64,000 bases of DNA from Massospora cicadina (Eukaryota > Entomophthoromycota > Entomophthoromycetes > Entomophthorales > Entomophthoraceae). The stretch lies in assembly GCA_022478985.1 (NCBI GenBank), contig JAKSZP010009285.1, positions 124,001-188,000 on the forward strand. The letters run 5' to 3'. The notes under the pieces were generated by a model. It searched no databases. It was given only the letters and a program-made list of their open reading frames with translations, and was not told the origin of the DNA. This document shows, one piece after another, positions 21,180 to 31,488 of the stretch. Position numbers and translations under genes: made by a program. Numbering within the stretch: the first letter of the stretch is position 1; every line of letters begins with the position of its first letter.

Positions 21180-21600
21180 ATAGATTCACCGATTCTGAAA
21201 TATCCCAATTTGGAATTGGGAGTTTATTATACAAACTGATGCTTCATTGATGGCAATTGGCGGTGTACTAAGTGAAGGATGAACTTGGGGATGAACATCT
21301 GGTGAAGTATGTGAGACGGACACTCTCAGATGCTGAGAGGAACTACACTGTAACTGAGCTTGAATGCCTTGCAGTCATTTATGCATGTAAGCAGTTTTGG
21401 GTGTATATCCATGGAATGCACTTTAAAGAGGTGATGGACCACTCTTCATTGCGTTGGCTTCACAATTTGAGAAAGCCAGAAGGACGACTGGCCCAATGGG
21501 CACTTAAGCTCCAAGCTTATGATTACGAGATTGTCCACTGAGTGGGGGCTTCTCACCAGAATGCAGATGGCTTATCGTGGTTACCAATGGTCCAGATGGT
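21180..21600 (+). pseudogene. G2 RNase H domain
   Basis: The 21272-21541 frame reads RTLSDAERNYTVTELECLAVIYACKQF and VMDHSSLRWLHN, GRLAQWALKLQAYDYEI: the catalytic Glu of the TELECLAV block and the Asp of the TDH-like block of Ty3/Gypsy RNase H. The first catalytic Asp region (TDASL, near 21236) is in a different frame. Confidence 0.8.
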
Positions 21601-21691
21601 ATACATGCAGGCGGATGAGCTATTCCAGAGAATGGCCAATGGAGAAATCGGGAACAAGCCCTGAGAAATCCAAGGTGCACTTTGAAAAGCG

Positions 21692-22845
21692 ATGGAAAAC
21701 ACTGAGACCATGGATGGACAAATATTTAAGATGAAAAATGAGAAGCAGTTATTATTACTGAAGCCATCAGAAAGAGCAGCTATTGTGCAAGCAGCTCACA
21801 AGGTTGTTAGGCATGGAGGCCTGAGGAAAACAACTGATCATATTTGCCAGTACTACTACTGGGAGTCCATCAACTACAATGTTGTGGACTATCTAGCTTG
21901 TTGCATGGAGTGCCAGCTGCACAAACCACATAAGGATACAACTGGATACTGACTGGTATGCCTTGGATTTGCCTGGCACATGGTGTCCATTGATGTGATG
22001 GGACCGTTGATGATGAGCACAGGGAAGTCAAGTACATCATAGTTGCTATCGACCATCTGATGATATGGGTCAAGACAAAGGCCCTAACAAAAGTAGATGC
22101 TACCAGCACCGCGAGGTTCATCCTGGATCAAGTAGTATATTGACATGTATGTCCTCAGGTCCTGCTGAGCAATAATGGGACAAATTTCACATCTCATGTG
22201 ATCCTGAGATTGAATGAGATAATGGGGATCAGAGGAGTTGTGTCAGTACCCTACCATCTGGAGACAAATGGACTGGTAGAACGGGTGAATGGAATGCTGG
22301 CTGTGACACTGAGGAAGCTGGTCGCAGGAAGAACTTCCACGTGGGGAATGTACCTGAGTTTGGTGACGTTTGCCTACAATATCAGTCATCATATGGCAAT
22401 GGGAAAAATGCCGTTTGAGTTGTTGTATGGGAGAAAGGCCACGTTGCCACCGATTTTATATTTGGTGGTGGAACCAACGTTGAAAATGAGTGCCAAACAA
22501 ACTTGAACCAACTGATGAATATCCTGATCATATATGCAATCACAAGCATTAGATACTACGTTAAAAAAAGGATATGAGAGAAATTGATGGACAATAAGAA
22601 CTGACCGCCCTTAGCAGAATATCAAATAGGCGAAAGAGTTGCCTATTGTAATACACATGATTTTGGAAGAAGAAACAAGTTAGATGCATTGTGATCAGGT
22701 CCATTTGAAGTTATCGCCAAGATAGGGACTGATGCTTACTCCATCAAGAATCTCTTGGATGGAAGAGTTGTGAATTGAGTCCATGCTAAGTATCTGAAGC
22801 AATGGATCAATGAAAAAATAAAAGAGTTCCTGAAGGATCAATGAA
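21692..22845 (+). pseudogene. G2 integrase with GPY/F module, broken
   Basis: The zinc-binding N-terminal part (YYYWESINYNVVDYLACCMECQLHK; two Cys in C-X2-C) is at 21850-21930. The core follows (VSIDVMGPL near 21985; LLSNNGTNF near 22165, where Asn replaces the second catalytic Asp). The catalytic Glu lies in LETNGLVERVNGML near 22260-22300. A C-terminal GPF block (GPFEVIAKIGTDAYSIKN, about 22705) is the GPY/F module that ends many Ty3 integrases. No chromodomain is visible. Confidence 0.8.
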
Positions 22846-22869
22846 CCATTAAGTTGGTCATGTCCTGAT

Positions 22870-22995
22870 GATTAAATCAAGTCTGAAAAAAGGACCTCTG
22901 AACTAATCTAGATGGTTAAGTCTGAAAAAAGGACCTCTGAACCATAGAAAAATAGCAGGTTTAAGTACCCAGGTCCCAGTTTGGGGAAAAATAAT
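22870..22995. repeat. G2 post-integrase repeats
   Basis: Two close copies of AAGTCTGAAAAAAGGACCTCTGAAC (split here as AAGTCTGAAAAAAGG and ACCTCTGAAC) plus two degenerate ones. They are the reverse complement of the GGTTCAGAGGTCC unit tandemly arrayed at 12630-12783 and also found at 36179-36370. They lie just past integrase and before the end of the antisense gene. Confidence 0.65.
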
Positions 22996-23130
22996 AAGAT
23001 GGACCGCTGAACAAAACAAGGTCAATTCCCATGAAAAAAAGAAGAATAAAAATAAAAAAATTGATAAAAGATATTGGAAAAAAGATTATAAACCGCATAG
23101 AAAAAACTGATATAGTTTTATAATTTTTTA

Positions 23131-24303
23131 TTAATTGTCCTTAATATGGGGATGATTCTGCCTATGTCGCCTCTTAAGGGAGGGAGAACGGATCATGGTA
23201 GGAATGAACAGCCCATCAAAATTGATGTGAGATCGGACACTTGAGAGGGCAAGACCTACATGGAACCACATTTGTTGCGCAGATGCCAAGCCCTGAGAAA
23301 ATGTGACTAGGGGAAGGGAAATTGATATGTCAGAAGAAGTCAATTGTGAAACCCCAGAGCAGGGAGGAAAACAGCAATATAAAAAGAGGCAATTGGCGAA
23401 TAACCACGAGTAATCCTGATAAGGCACCAGTGCTGGAAGATTTGTCTTGAGCGCCTGCCAACGGGCTTCATCAAGGACACTGGACATGTGAGCTGGCAGC
23501 GAAGAAGGAATACTCAATGGGGGTTGTCAAATCATGCCCCCAATTAATGCCATCAACAGAAGATAGCGATGAGAAGCTCCAGAGAAGAGGTAGTTGTACA
23601 AAGAGCGGATTGCATCTTGCAAACAATGACTACAGGCTTCACAGAAACTAAAACTGAATGACCAATGAAAGCCAAGCGAGGCTGAAAGCTTTGTCAACCA
23701 ACTTTGAAGAATTTGGCCAGCAAAGTGGAGAGCATAAGTGGTAGTATTCTGATTCAGAAGGTTGTCAAGGTCAGAGGAATTCAGTGCTAATGTCAACACC
23801 TCAGTGACTTGGGCCCAGAGTTCAGTGTAGGGGAGCTCAAAGTGTATGCTGTTCCTGATTGAAAGCTCAAAAACTGGCACAGCGGGTTTGTAGAATTGAT
23901 CGAGTTGGAAGAGGAACTCAGGGAGCAAGTCCAACCTGGCCAAGAACAAATGATCCAGAGTGACTGGCATGATCTCCGGAGCATTGACAATGATGTTCTG
24001 AGCATCAGTGAAAGGAGCCAAATCCAGGAGGGTTTTGAAGTCCAACTTGGGAATCAACTGTAAGTGAAGAGTTGGCTGAGAGTTGTTTGTAACAATGGAC
24101 AGCCTGGTTTTGGAGAGATTGGTTACCATTTCCAGTAATTTGACAGAAGGACTAGCTGCTTGCACCAGACTAGGCGTTTGAGTCCTGGAAGGACCCTAGA
24201 AGAGGTTCTGTCAAGCATCCTGACTCATCTGCTGGAAGAGGCGGAGGTCAGGATCTGACAGACTGTTAAGAAGCTGCTGGTAGCGGGATTCTGAATTTGA
24301 CAT
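23131..24303 (-). pseudogene. G2 antisense gene, about 390 codons, three stops
   Basis: Opposite to gag-pol, between integrase and 3' LTR. ATG at 24303-24301 (MSNSESRYQQLLNSLSD). The main piece 24165-23527 is 212 codons (TNNSQPTLHLQLIPKLDF, LLDLAPF), and 23517-23131 gives the C-terminus. Both lie in one frame, interrupted by TGA and TAG in the N-terminal part and TGA near 23528. G3 has TGG at that last position, so it is a Trp-to-stop change. Leu-rich, mostly helical by eye, Cys-containing. I recognise no domain. The G3 copy at 34897-36063 matches along its whole length, so it was a real gene. Confidence 0.75.
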
Positions 24304-24331
24304 ATGAGCAGGACTAGAGGGGGATTTTAGA

Positions 24332-24340
24332 CTTATATAG
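24332..24340 (-). promoter_or_regulatory. TATA-like box of the G2 antisense gene
   Basis: Minus strand CTATATAAG lies about 30 nt upstream of the antisense ATG. G3 has TATAAAA 32 nt upstream of its ATG (34859-34865), in otherwise diverged sequence. This suggests the antisense gene has its own promoter. Confidence 0.5.
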
Positions 24341-24868
24341 AAGTTGACATTATGAACTCTATAATCCATTAAGCTCCAATTTTGGGGAAATTATTCTCAA
24401 AATTTTCGAGATAAGCTTTCCAAGGGAAGAATTAAGAATGACTTACAGCCAAGAGGTTATGAGCAAGATAATGAGGGTGAATGAAAATAAGAATTCTTAA
24501 TTAAGTCACAAAACAAACATCAACAGCAAGAGTCTCCTGTCTAGGATGAGGAGAGAATCAGGAATTAAGTACGCTGGACCAAGAATCCTGAATATGACAG
24601 TGGGTCATATGCCCTGATGGGGGGAAAACTGGATCCCAGGATTAATATCATCATAAGTAAATCAATCATCCCGGCACAACAAAAGGTTGTGGGGACCGCT
24701 CTATGAGTAGGCAGTAGCGAGGAGGAAGAGGAGGAACACTGTATGCTAAAGGTCATCCTGAGCAGCGTTGAGTATTAATAAGTGTACTCCACTTGAACCA
24801 AATGAAGTATTTGACCAGGTGTCTGAAGCAGTGTTCTCATGTCCCAGTCCTTTTCTCGCTGGAAATCT
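24341..24868 (-). other. G2 leader between antisense gene and 3' LTR
   Basis: About 530 bp conserved in G2, its duplicate (26017-26554) and G3 (34316-34858), and in part at 4865-5065. A minus-strand frame (24756-24565, ending in PIRAYDPLSYSGFLVQRT) is partly kept in the other copies, but frames differ among copies. It may be the upstream control region of the antisense gene; coding capacity is uncertain. Confidence 0.5.
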
Positions 24869-24884
24869 AGGCAAGAGGGGGATG
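24869..24884 (+). promoter_or_regulatory. G2 polypurine tract
   Basis: GGCAAGAGGGGGATG directly precedes the TG of the 3' LTR and is repeated before the LTR at 26555. A purine-rich stretch at this place primes plus-strand DNA synthesis in LTR retrotransposons. Confidence 0.75.
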
Positions 24885-26016
24885 TGTTGGGATTTTTGCC
24901 CATATTCCCAGCCTGCTATATTACCTGGTGTCGCTAAGGGAAAATTCCCTAAAGCGAAGTGAATTGGAAATTGGTTAGCCCAAATTTTGGAGGAACTATG
25001 TTTGGGGGATTTTGGGATATTCACCTGGTCGTATCCATAAGGGATTGATCTGGATGAATACCTAATATCTCATTGGGCGGAGTGGTCAATGAAATAGGGG
25101 CATCTGATAGTGATCAACTATCAGGTGTACCAATTGGGATTGGTCAGTTTCATCACTGACTAAATGGGAATGAATAGTGAGTTGTGAGGCGAGTGATGCT
25201 GCCTGCAACTAGCAAATTGATCAGTTGGTGAAGTGACCTGCCATATTGGGTAAAAAGTCTCATTACCTAAGCAGGTTGCTAGCCAAATATGGTTGTTTCT
25301 CTTGGATTAAGAGGAAAATGTTAGGAACACGTTTCCAACTCTTTCTATTTGAGGTCTCAAAAATGTCCAACGATGGAATACTAGCCAGGATGGGGAAGAC
25401 CATCGCTGCTGAGATGAGGAAGGGTGATTAAATGGCAACGGCTGCCATTTCATCGAAGAGGTGTCAACCAAGGGTTAGACGGCCAAATCCCCTACTATAT
25501 AATTCCCTAGGATTCACAAAATAAAAACATTATCATTACCAAAAGTATTATTAACCAAAATAATATTGTAGATTTGGTTATAGTTAGACTATTAGCATCC
25601 AGTGTGAAGTTCCATCTTAAGGATATTATTGCAGAAGGCAATAATTGGAAGACTCTCAGAGAGAAGAGTAGAGATCTGAGCGGGGATCTAGAGACATAGG
25701 GAACCACAAATCAGGGATAGCTGCCGACTGTGTGTTGGGCAAAAGAGACTGTCATCAGGAGATCTGGACAAAGATCGAGTGGACAGTAATATAGGGAATG
25801 AATACCTACTAGTATGACTTATCAAGTATTTAATTGGAAGGACTGGCTGAAGCGTTGGGCCAAATAATAGTTTGAACTCAACTACGGATAATAGTCTCCA
25901 TAATATTATTGGATAATATATTCTATACAATGTGAGGTGCATGAGGAAACTGAACCTGTGCAGTAAAAAGGTTACTGGGTTGACGACCAATAATCAACCC
26001 TTAAGTAGAATTTACA
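24885..26016 (+). repeat. G2 3' LTR (first copy, 1132 bp)
   Basis: Starts TGTTGGGATTTTTGCCCAT after the purine tract and ends TTTACA. It aligns along its length with 13112-14575 (minus the SINE) and 26555-27708. Confidence 0.85.
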
Positions 26017-26554
26017 TCAACATTATGCACTCTTCAATCCATTAAGTTCCAATTTCAGAAAAATTAATTTAAAAATTAATGGGATATGCTCTCCAAGAGA
26101 AGAATTAGGAATGACTTGAGCTAAGAGGTTATGAGAGAAATAACGAGGGTGAACAAAAATTAATACTCTTAATAGAGCCACAAAATGAACATCGATGGCA
26201 AGAGTCTCCTGTCTAGGATGAGGAGAAAATCAGGAAATCAAGGACGCTGGACCAAGAATCCTGAATATGACAGTGGGTCATATGCCCTGATGGGGGAAAA
26301 CTGGATCCTGGGACTAATATTGTCATGAGTAAATTGATCAGCCTGGCACAACAGTAGATCGTGGGGACCACGCTCTGAGTAAGCAGTAGCAAGGAGGAAG
26401 AGGAAGAGCGCTGCATACTGAAGGTCATCCTGAGCAGCGTTGAGTATTGACAAGCGTACTCCACTTGAGTTAATGAAGTATTTGACCAGGTATCTGAAGC
26501 TGTGTTCTCATGTCCCTGTCCTTTTCTCGCTGGAAATCTAGGCAAGAGGGGGAT
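26017..26554 (+). repeat. Duplicated leader segment between two LTR copies
   Basis: A second copy of 24343-24884 (AACATTATG..., ending in the same purine tract GGCAAGAGGGGGATG). It begins exactly where LTR 24885-26016 ends. The truncation point falls at the TATA-like box of the antisense gene, so the duplicate lacks that gene. The minus-strand frame 26545-26213 matches the leader frame at 24756-24565. Confidence 0.75.
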
Positions 26555-27708
26555 GTGTCAGGATTTTTGCCCATATTCCCAGCCTGCTAGATTACCAGGA
26601 ATCACTAGGGGATAATTCCCTAAGGTGAAGTGAGTTAGAAATCAGTTGGCTTGAGTTTTGGAGTAACTAAGTTTGGGGGATTTTGGGATATAGCTTGGTC
26701 ATATCCATTGGGGATTGATCCGGATGAATACTTAAGATCTTGTTGGGCGGAGTTGCTGATGAAATAGGGCATCTGATAGTGATTAACCATCAGGTGTACC
26801 AATTGGGATCAGTCAAGTTTCTTCACCAACTGATTGGAAATGAATAGCAAGTTGCAAGGCGAGTGATGCTGCCTGCAACTAGCAAATAGATCAATTGGTG
26901 CGTGACCTGCCTTAATGGGTAATATGTCCTATTACCTAAGCAGGTCAATAGCCAATTATGGTTGGTTTGCTTGGATTGAGAGGAAAACGTTAGGGACACA
27001 TTTTCTGAATCTTTACATATAGGTCTTGAGGATGTCCAATGACGTAATCCTAGCCAGGATGGGGAAGACCATCACTGCCAATACAAGGATGGGTGATTCA
27101 ATGGCAACGGCTGCTGTTTCATCAAATAGGTGTCACCTGAGGGTTAGATGACTGAATCCTCACTATAAATTTCCCAGAATTCACTCTAATAGGAAACAGA
27201 TAATTAGATCATATTACAGATATATAGTTCTATAAGTTGTTCATCTGTTATATAGTTTAAGTAGTAAACTACTACCATCTTTCCATTGTGCTATTCTTCT
27301 CAAGGATATTATTTCTGTGTGCGATAATTGGGAGACTCTTAGAGAAAAGAGTAAAGATCTGAGTGGGGATTTAGAGAAGAAGGAGAAACAATTGGGGATT
27401 GCTGCAGACTGCGTGTTGGACCAAAGAGACTGTCACCAGGGTTTCTAAGAGAAGATTGGGTTGGACAGAGTGAGGAAAAAATCCCTAGATCATGACATCT
27501 CAATTATTTAATCAGGAATACTGGCCGAGCGTTGGGCCAAGATATAAGAATTCATACTCAACTATGGATAATAGTCATCATGCTATTATCAACTGATAAT
27601 CTAATATACTATACAATGCAGATGAAGTGCACAAGAAACTGAACCTGTGCAGTAAAAAGATTACTAGGGTTGTTTACTGATAATAACCAATCCAAGTAAA
27701 TTTTTACA
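26555..27708 (+). repeat. Second downstream LTR copy (1154 bp)
   Basis: Starts TGTCAGGATTTTTGCCCAT and ends AATTTTTACA. It shows some closer matches to the 5' LTR than 24885-26016 does (for example the stretch around 27180-27300 against 13735-13860). It could be the true 3' LTR of G2, with the copy at 24885 added by recombination, or the reverse. Confidence 0.8.
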
Positions 27709-29421
27709 CCCACTTTTCTCAAACACAAGCTGTGCCCCACTGCCCCCTGCTACTTCCCTGAAGAAACATATGGTTGGCCTTAGGGTCAAATATGGGAAAC
27801 TCTTTCCATACAGTAAACAAGCCATTATCAAATTGGCTCAGGCAGTGATGCATCCCACCTGTTTTATTGACTTCCGCCCCTATAAGGGGTATTTTGATCT
27901 CAGCTTAACATGTGAAGCTGATGCCGCCATTGTGGCAACTGTGCCCATGGCGTTCCAGGATACTCCTCTCCCAACAACTTAGACCCAGCTCCTAGTGGAA
28001 ACCACTTTGGTAGTTCAGTTCGCTGGTTTTCCCACCCACCTTCCCCCTGAGGTGCTCCATAAGGAGCTGGTGGAAGGTTTGTTAGCCTATGGCTTAACCC
28101 CATCTTGCAATTTGTGGTCCCAAATGGGGCCAACGACTTGCTGGGCCTCAGGCGTATGCCACTTTAGCCCTGAAATGAACAAAATTGCCCATCAATTCCC
28201 CCCTGCGCCGCTATCCCCTCTGCTCCTGACCATCCGTTCTGGGCCCACATTGAGGGTGGATGGATGATTTGTCCATCCTGTTTTGAGTTAGACCACTCAA
28301 GATGCAAGTGCCCATATCTAGCAGCATCCAACAGTGCTGATAGTTTGTCCAACAGCTACCAATCTGCCACCCACCCCATGTCAGTTCTGGCATGGGGTAT
28401 GATCCTACCTCCCCCTCCCCCAAATCCTGTTGCTGCAGCTGCACCTTCAGTTACTAATCAGCCTCCACCTCGCCCCAGTGCCACACATGATTCCTCCAAT
28501 CAAGCGCAGGATTGGACCCCAGTTTGATCCCATGAATCCTACAACAAATCAACAAACCTCAACCATACGCTGATTCCACTATTAATTTCAACCAGAACCC
28601 ATGGGAGTTTTTGGATGAAATTAATGAATCAGGTAATATCGTTGAAGAACCATAGCTGCAAGTTGACCAGTTCTGTAATGCAAAATAGGATGCAGAATTC
28701 CCCCTCATTTATATGTCCCAAAGCCAAATGCCAAACCATTCCACAGTGACCACCAGCTTGCAGTGGAAGCAGCTGCCACACCAGACTGCCATCCCCTCCA
28801 CAAAGCTGCCACCAAATCAGTTGTGGCACTTGCAGGAGGTATTCCCCCAACTGTTATCCCCCCAACCCTCGCCTCAAAAAGTAAAATCACAGTGAATCAA
28901 TTGCACAAAAATGTCAAGATGCTATTCAGAAAGTGGTAACTGTAGCATGGAATCCTAAAGCTAAGATTACCTGAACCAATATTACCACATTTGTTCTAGT
29001 ACTAAAAAAATATTGCCACATTTGTTAAACTACCAGACACCCACATTAAAGCCAAAAAGCTTTAGCCAAATATATTACTGCCATTTTTATGGCTGGTAAT
29101 TACTCAGAAGTACCAATCATCAGAGATATTGAACCACATACCACTGATGCCCTGACACCCTTGATATCTGTCTTGGCACAAACCCTACTCTGGAAAGAGA
29201 TAGCTGATGCTTAAGATGAGCCCCCTGATCCCCCCTCCTCTTCCACCATGGAGGGATAAGTGGTCTCTGCTGCCTACCTGGTTGGTTGTTTTTTTGTGTG
29301 GTGCATTTCATTCAATTGCCCATTTAGTGTTTTGATTGAAACAATTAGTTACGTTAATTTTTAGTTTAGTTTTTAGTTCAGTAATATCCATTTCCTGGTC
29401 AGATTACCACGGTTAAATAAA
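27709..29421 (+). mobile_element. Half-LINE 3: 5'-truncated copy
   Basis: Begins exactly at the LTR end, at a point matching about position 5430 of half-LINE 1, so the leader and ORF start are missing. It ends in the LINE tail (CAGTAATATCCATTTCCTGG, TTACCACGGTTAAATAA). 5' truncation is usual for target-primed insertion. No clean TSD was found. It is closest to half-LINEs 1 and 5. Confidence 0.8.
27770..29259 (+). pseudogene. Half-LINE 3 ORF1-like protein, broken
   Basis: Pieces in order: KYGKLFPYSKQAIIKLAQ and FIDFRPYKGYFDLSL (27790-27900), FAGFPTHLPPEVLHKELVEG (28020-28080), CCHC knuckle CPSCFELDHSRCKC (28270-28315). The unique C-terminal region follows, ending DEPPDPPSSSTMEG with TAA at 29257-29259. 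Several frameshifts and stops lie between. The C-terminus matches half-LINE 5 (DEPPDPPSLSTMEG). Confidence 0.75.
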
Positions 29422-30114
29422 ATATGTATTTTTAATGGTAATCAATATATTGTTATGGCTGAGCAGTTTGATATTTGGTTGATTTGATAGTTTAAATGGG
29501 TTTGCCAAGTGGTTGGTGGTCATTTGGCTAATTATCAAATTAATCATTTTTGGTAAGTAGTATGTGATTGGCTGATTTGATAGTTTAAATGGTTTGCAAA
29601 GCTGTTGGAGGGTTTAATCTGATTCAATAGGATTAATTGAGACTGGGCGAATGGCTAGTAGTTTTTGGTTGATTCGATAAGTTTAAGAGTAACTTATCGA
29701 TAGCCATCTGCCAATTTAAATAAAATAATATAATATAAATTATATTATATTATATGTTAAATTATACCCAAAAACAATGCTGGGTAAAACGGGCTATCAA
29801 CATGATAAAAAATCTAATTTAATCATTTCAAATGATTTGTTTATTAATCTGAGCAACGCCAGGTAAAACCACTATTATTTGGTTGATTTAATAGTTTCAG
29901 TTGGGTTTAACTATGACTGAGTGGTTAGCGGTTTTTGGTTGATTCGATAAGGCAATTGGTTTTAGCTGAGTGGTTGGTGAAATTTGGTTAAATGATAAGT
30001 CAATGGATTTGGGCGAGTAGTTGGTAGTTGTTTTAATATAAAATCTAAAATAATAATTCAAATCATCTGGTAAGCTATAAACACCGTAGCGAAGCACGGG
30101 TATCTGGATGCTAG
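29420..30114 (+). mobile_element. Possible non-autonomous Helitron-like element, 3' end at 30114
   Basis: CCGTAGCGAAGCACGG (30084-30099) can fold into a short GC hairpin. It is followed 11 nt later by CTAG and then T, the arrangement seen at Helitron 3' ends (hairpin, CTRR, host T). No transposase or helicase is present. The 5' end is not identified; the start given is only the end of half-LINE 3. The minisatellite upstream fits the common presence of such repeats in non-autonomous Helitrons. Confidence 0.4.
29466..30030 (+). repeat. Degenerate minisatellite
   Basis: Repeated phrases TTTGGTTGATTTGATAGTTT, GGTTTGC and GTGGTTGGTGG recur at irregular spacing (about 29466, 29565, 29680, 29880, 29935, 29985). 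An AT palindrome-like stretch lies at about 29719-29757. No coding frame is supported. Confidence 0.6.
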
Positions 30115-30607
30115 TCCAGTTATAATTTTAAAAACTTTGACAAAATAATTTTGGGAGCTAAACAAAAAGGCATCAGACACCGTCAGTTGATTCATTTAGT
30201 ACTCTCTCATTCTCAGTCAACTCTGCTAAGGTTAAAAGGGAGTACGAGGTATAAATTTATGGCCACCATTTGGAAGGCCATCACCCTCTCAATAATTTTC
30301 ACTTTATAATTTCTGAGTTGGTTGAATTTATAATCAATTTGGAAACAAATCAAACTGCCAAGTGAGGCTGAGCACTTCAACACGAAGTATGCAAGAGGAA
30401 ACCTCTTCAGGTTAAATTTTAAAAAACAAAATCCTTAGAGGCTCTACATATTAGAAAACAATGCTGGGCGGTAGTAGTGCCACCCTTACCGATCACACAA
30501 TCCTTAAAACTCTCGCAATGGTTTATAGGATAAACAGGGCAATCTCAAAGGTTTGGGATAAATTGGGAGCAAGCTGAGGTTAGCGATAGTTTAAATGTCG
30601 GGTTGCG
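30115..30607. other. Non-coding stretch downstream of the receptor gene
   Basis: No gene or named repeat was seen. On the minus strand it would hold the 3' untranslated region of the receptor gene. Confidence 0.4.
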
Positions 30608-31488
30608 TTAGAGGAAAGAACACAGTTCATTGTGAATTTCATCGTGGAGGGCAAGGGCGAGGAGAGCGTTAAGAATATTGGAGAAGGTCTTTAGTATCTT
30701 TGAAGTACCGTCGACCCAGCCAATTAGCTTTAAATCCAACGCGGCAATCGCAAACAGTTGTATATATTCGGGGAGGATGGTTAGCATGTAAAGGATAATG
30801 ACAACTGAGAGTAATCGGATTTTACGGCGAGAGTGAAACAAGACCGATTTGCAATATCCGACTTGGATCGAATTAAGGACATGTGAATAATGGCGTACTA
30901 TTTTGATGTAGCAAAATGGGATGACGATGAGGGGTGGTATCGCGTAAAACATGGCCAGAATACTCAAAACGAAACCAGAAGTAGTGGTTGGCCGCCAATC
31001 TATATCGCAGTACATCGCGCTGGGGAATACCCGAGTACTGCTGACAAACAGCCTCAGCACATGGATGGTGAAAAAAGACCCAGCCAGTAGAAACGAGACT
31101 ACCCCCATTTAAGCGCACTTAGTTTCCTTCCCCTGACGATGGCTAGGTAACGGACAACCCCCAAAAGTGCAGTCAAAATAACAACCAAAGTGCCTATAGC
31201 GCGTACTAAGACTGCGCTTGATTTGCACCACCAGTTATCGTTATGGACGATTGCCTCATCCGTCGCCTGCCTAAGAACCTGGGTAAGTATGCGGAACCCA
31301 TCCGACAAGACATCACCAGCGGCAATGATGCTGATGAGGATGATGTCTTCAGTCCACACCTTTCTCTTGTAATTCACCACAAGGAGCAAAAGGTTAAAGA
31401 ACAGCGATACCATCGCCACCACGAGGAGGAGGATATCCATTATCGGACTTGGTTCAACTTTTCCTAGGTTCCCATCTAACAGATCCAT
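30608..31488 (-). CDS. Rhodopsin-like (family A-like) seven-transmembrane receptor, one frameshift
   Basis: ATG at 31488-31486. The first frame (129 codons) covers TM1 to TM3; the second (31108-30608, 166 codons) covers TM4 to TM7. Class A landmarks are in place: Asn in TM1 (FFNLLLLVVNY), Asp in TM2 (AAGDVLSDG), Cys before TM3 (WWCKS) with a partner Cys in loop 2 (MYCDIDW), VRYLAIV at the DRY position, Pro in TM5 (VIPFCYIKI) and TM6 (TILPEY), Asn in TM7 (ILNALLAL). The frames abut at a run of five G (about 31101-31105), so one missing G explains the break. Total about 296 aa, with short N- and C-tails. Plasma-membrane signalling through a G protein is inferred; the ligand is unknown. Confidence 0.75.

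Larger units (their letters stand above)
13112..27708 (+). mobile_element. G2: Ty3/Gypsy retrotransposon with antisense gene and duplicated 3' end
   Basis: The plus-strand order is 5' LTR (13112-14575), primer-binding site, gag, protease, reverse transcriptase, RNase H, integrase with GPY/F module, short repeats, an antisense gene on the minus strand, a purine tract and a 3' LTR (24885-26016). A second copy of leader plus LTR follows (26017-27708). It carries four events inside it: a SINE in the 5' LTR, half-LINE 2, a solo LTR in gag, and the duplication. Stops occur in every pol domain. No matching TSD is visible at 13107-13111 (TTTTT) and 27709-27713 (CCCAC). Confidence 0.85.

Noticed and set aside
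23527..24165. 212-codon ORF as a host gene
   Set aside because: A second copy sits at the same place in G3, so it belongs to the Ty3 element.
29719..29757. AT-rich palindromic stretch as an origin or matrix attachment site
   Set aside because: Simple AT repeat with no supporting element nearby.
30873..31467. Overlapping frames on both strands of the receptor gene (30873-31118 minus, 30890-31090 and 31190-31467 plus)
   Set aside because: They are shadows of the receptor frames and show no domain or membrane pattern.
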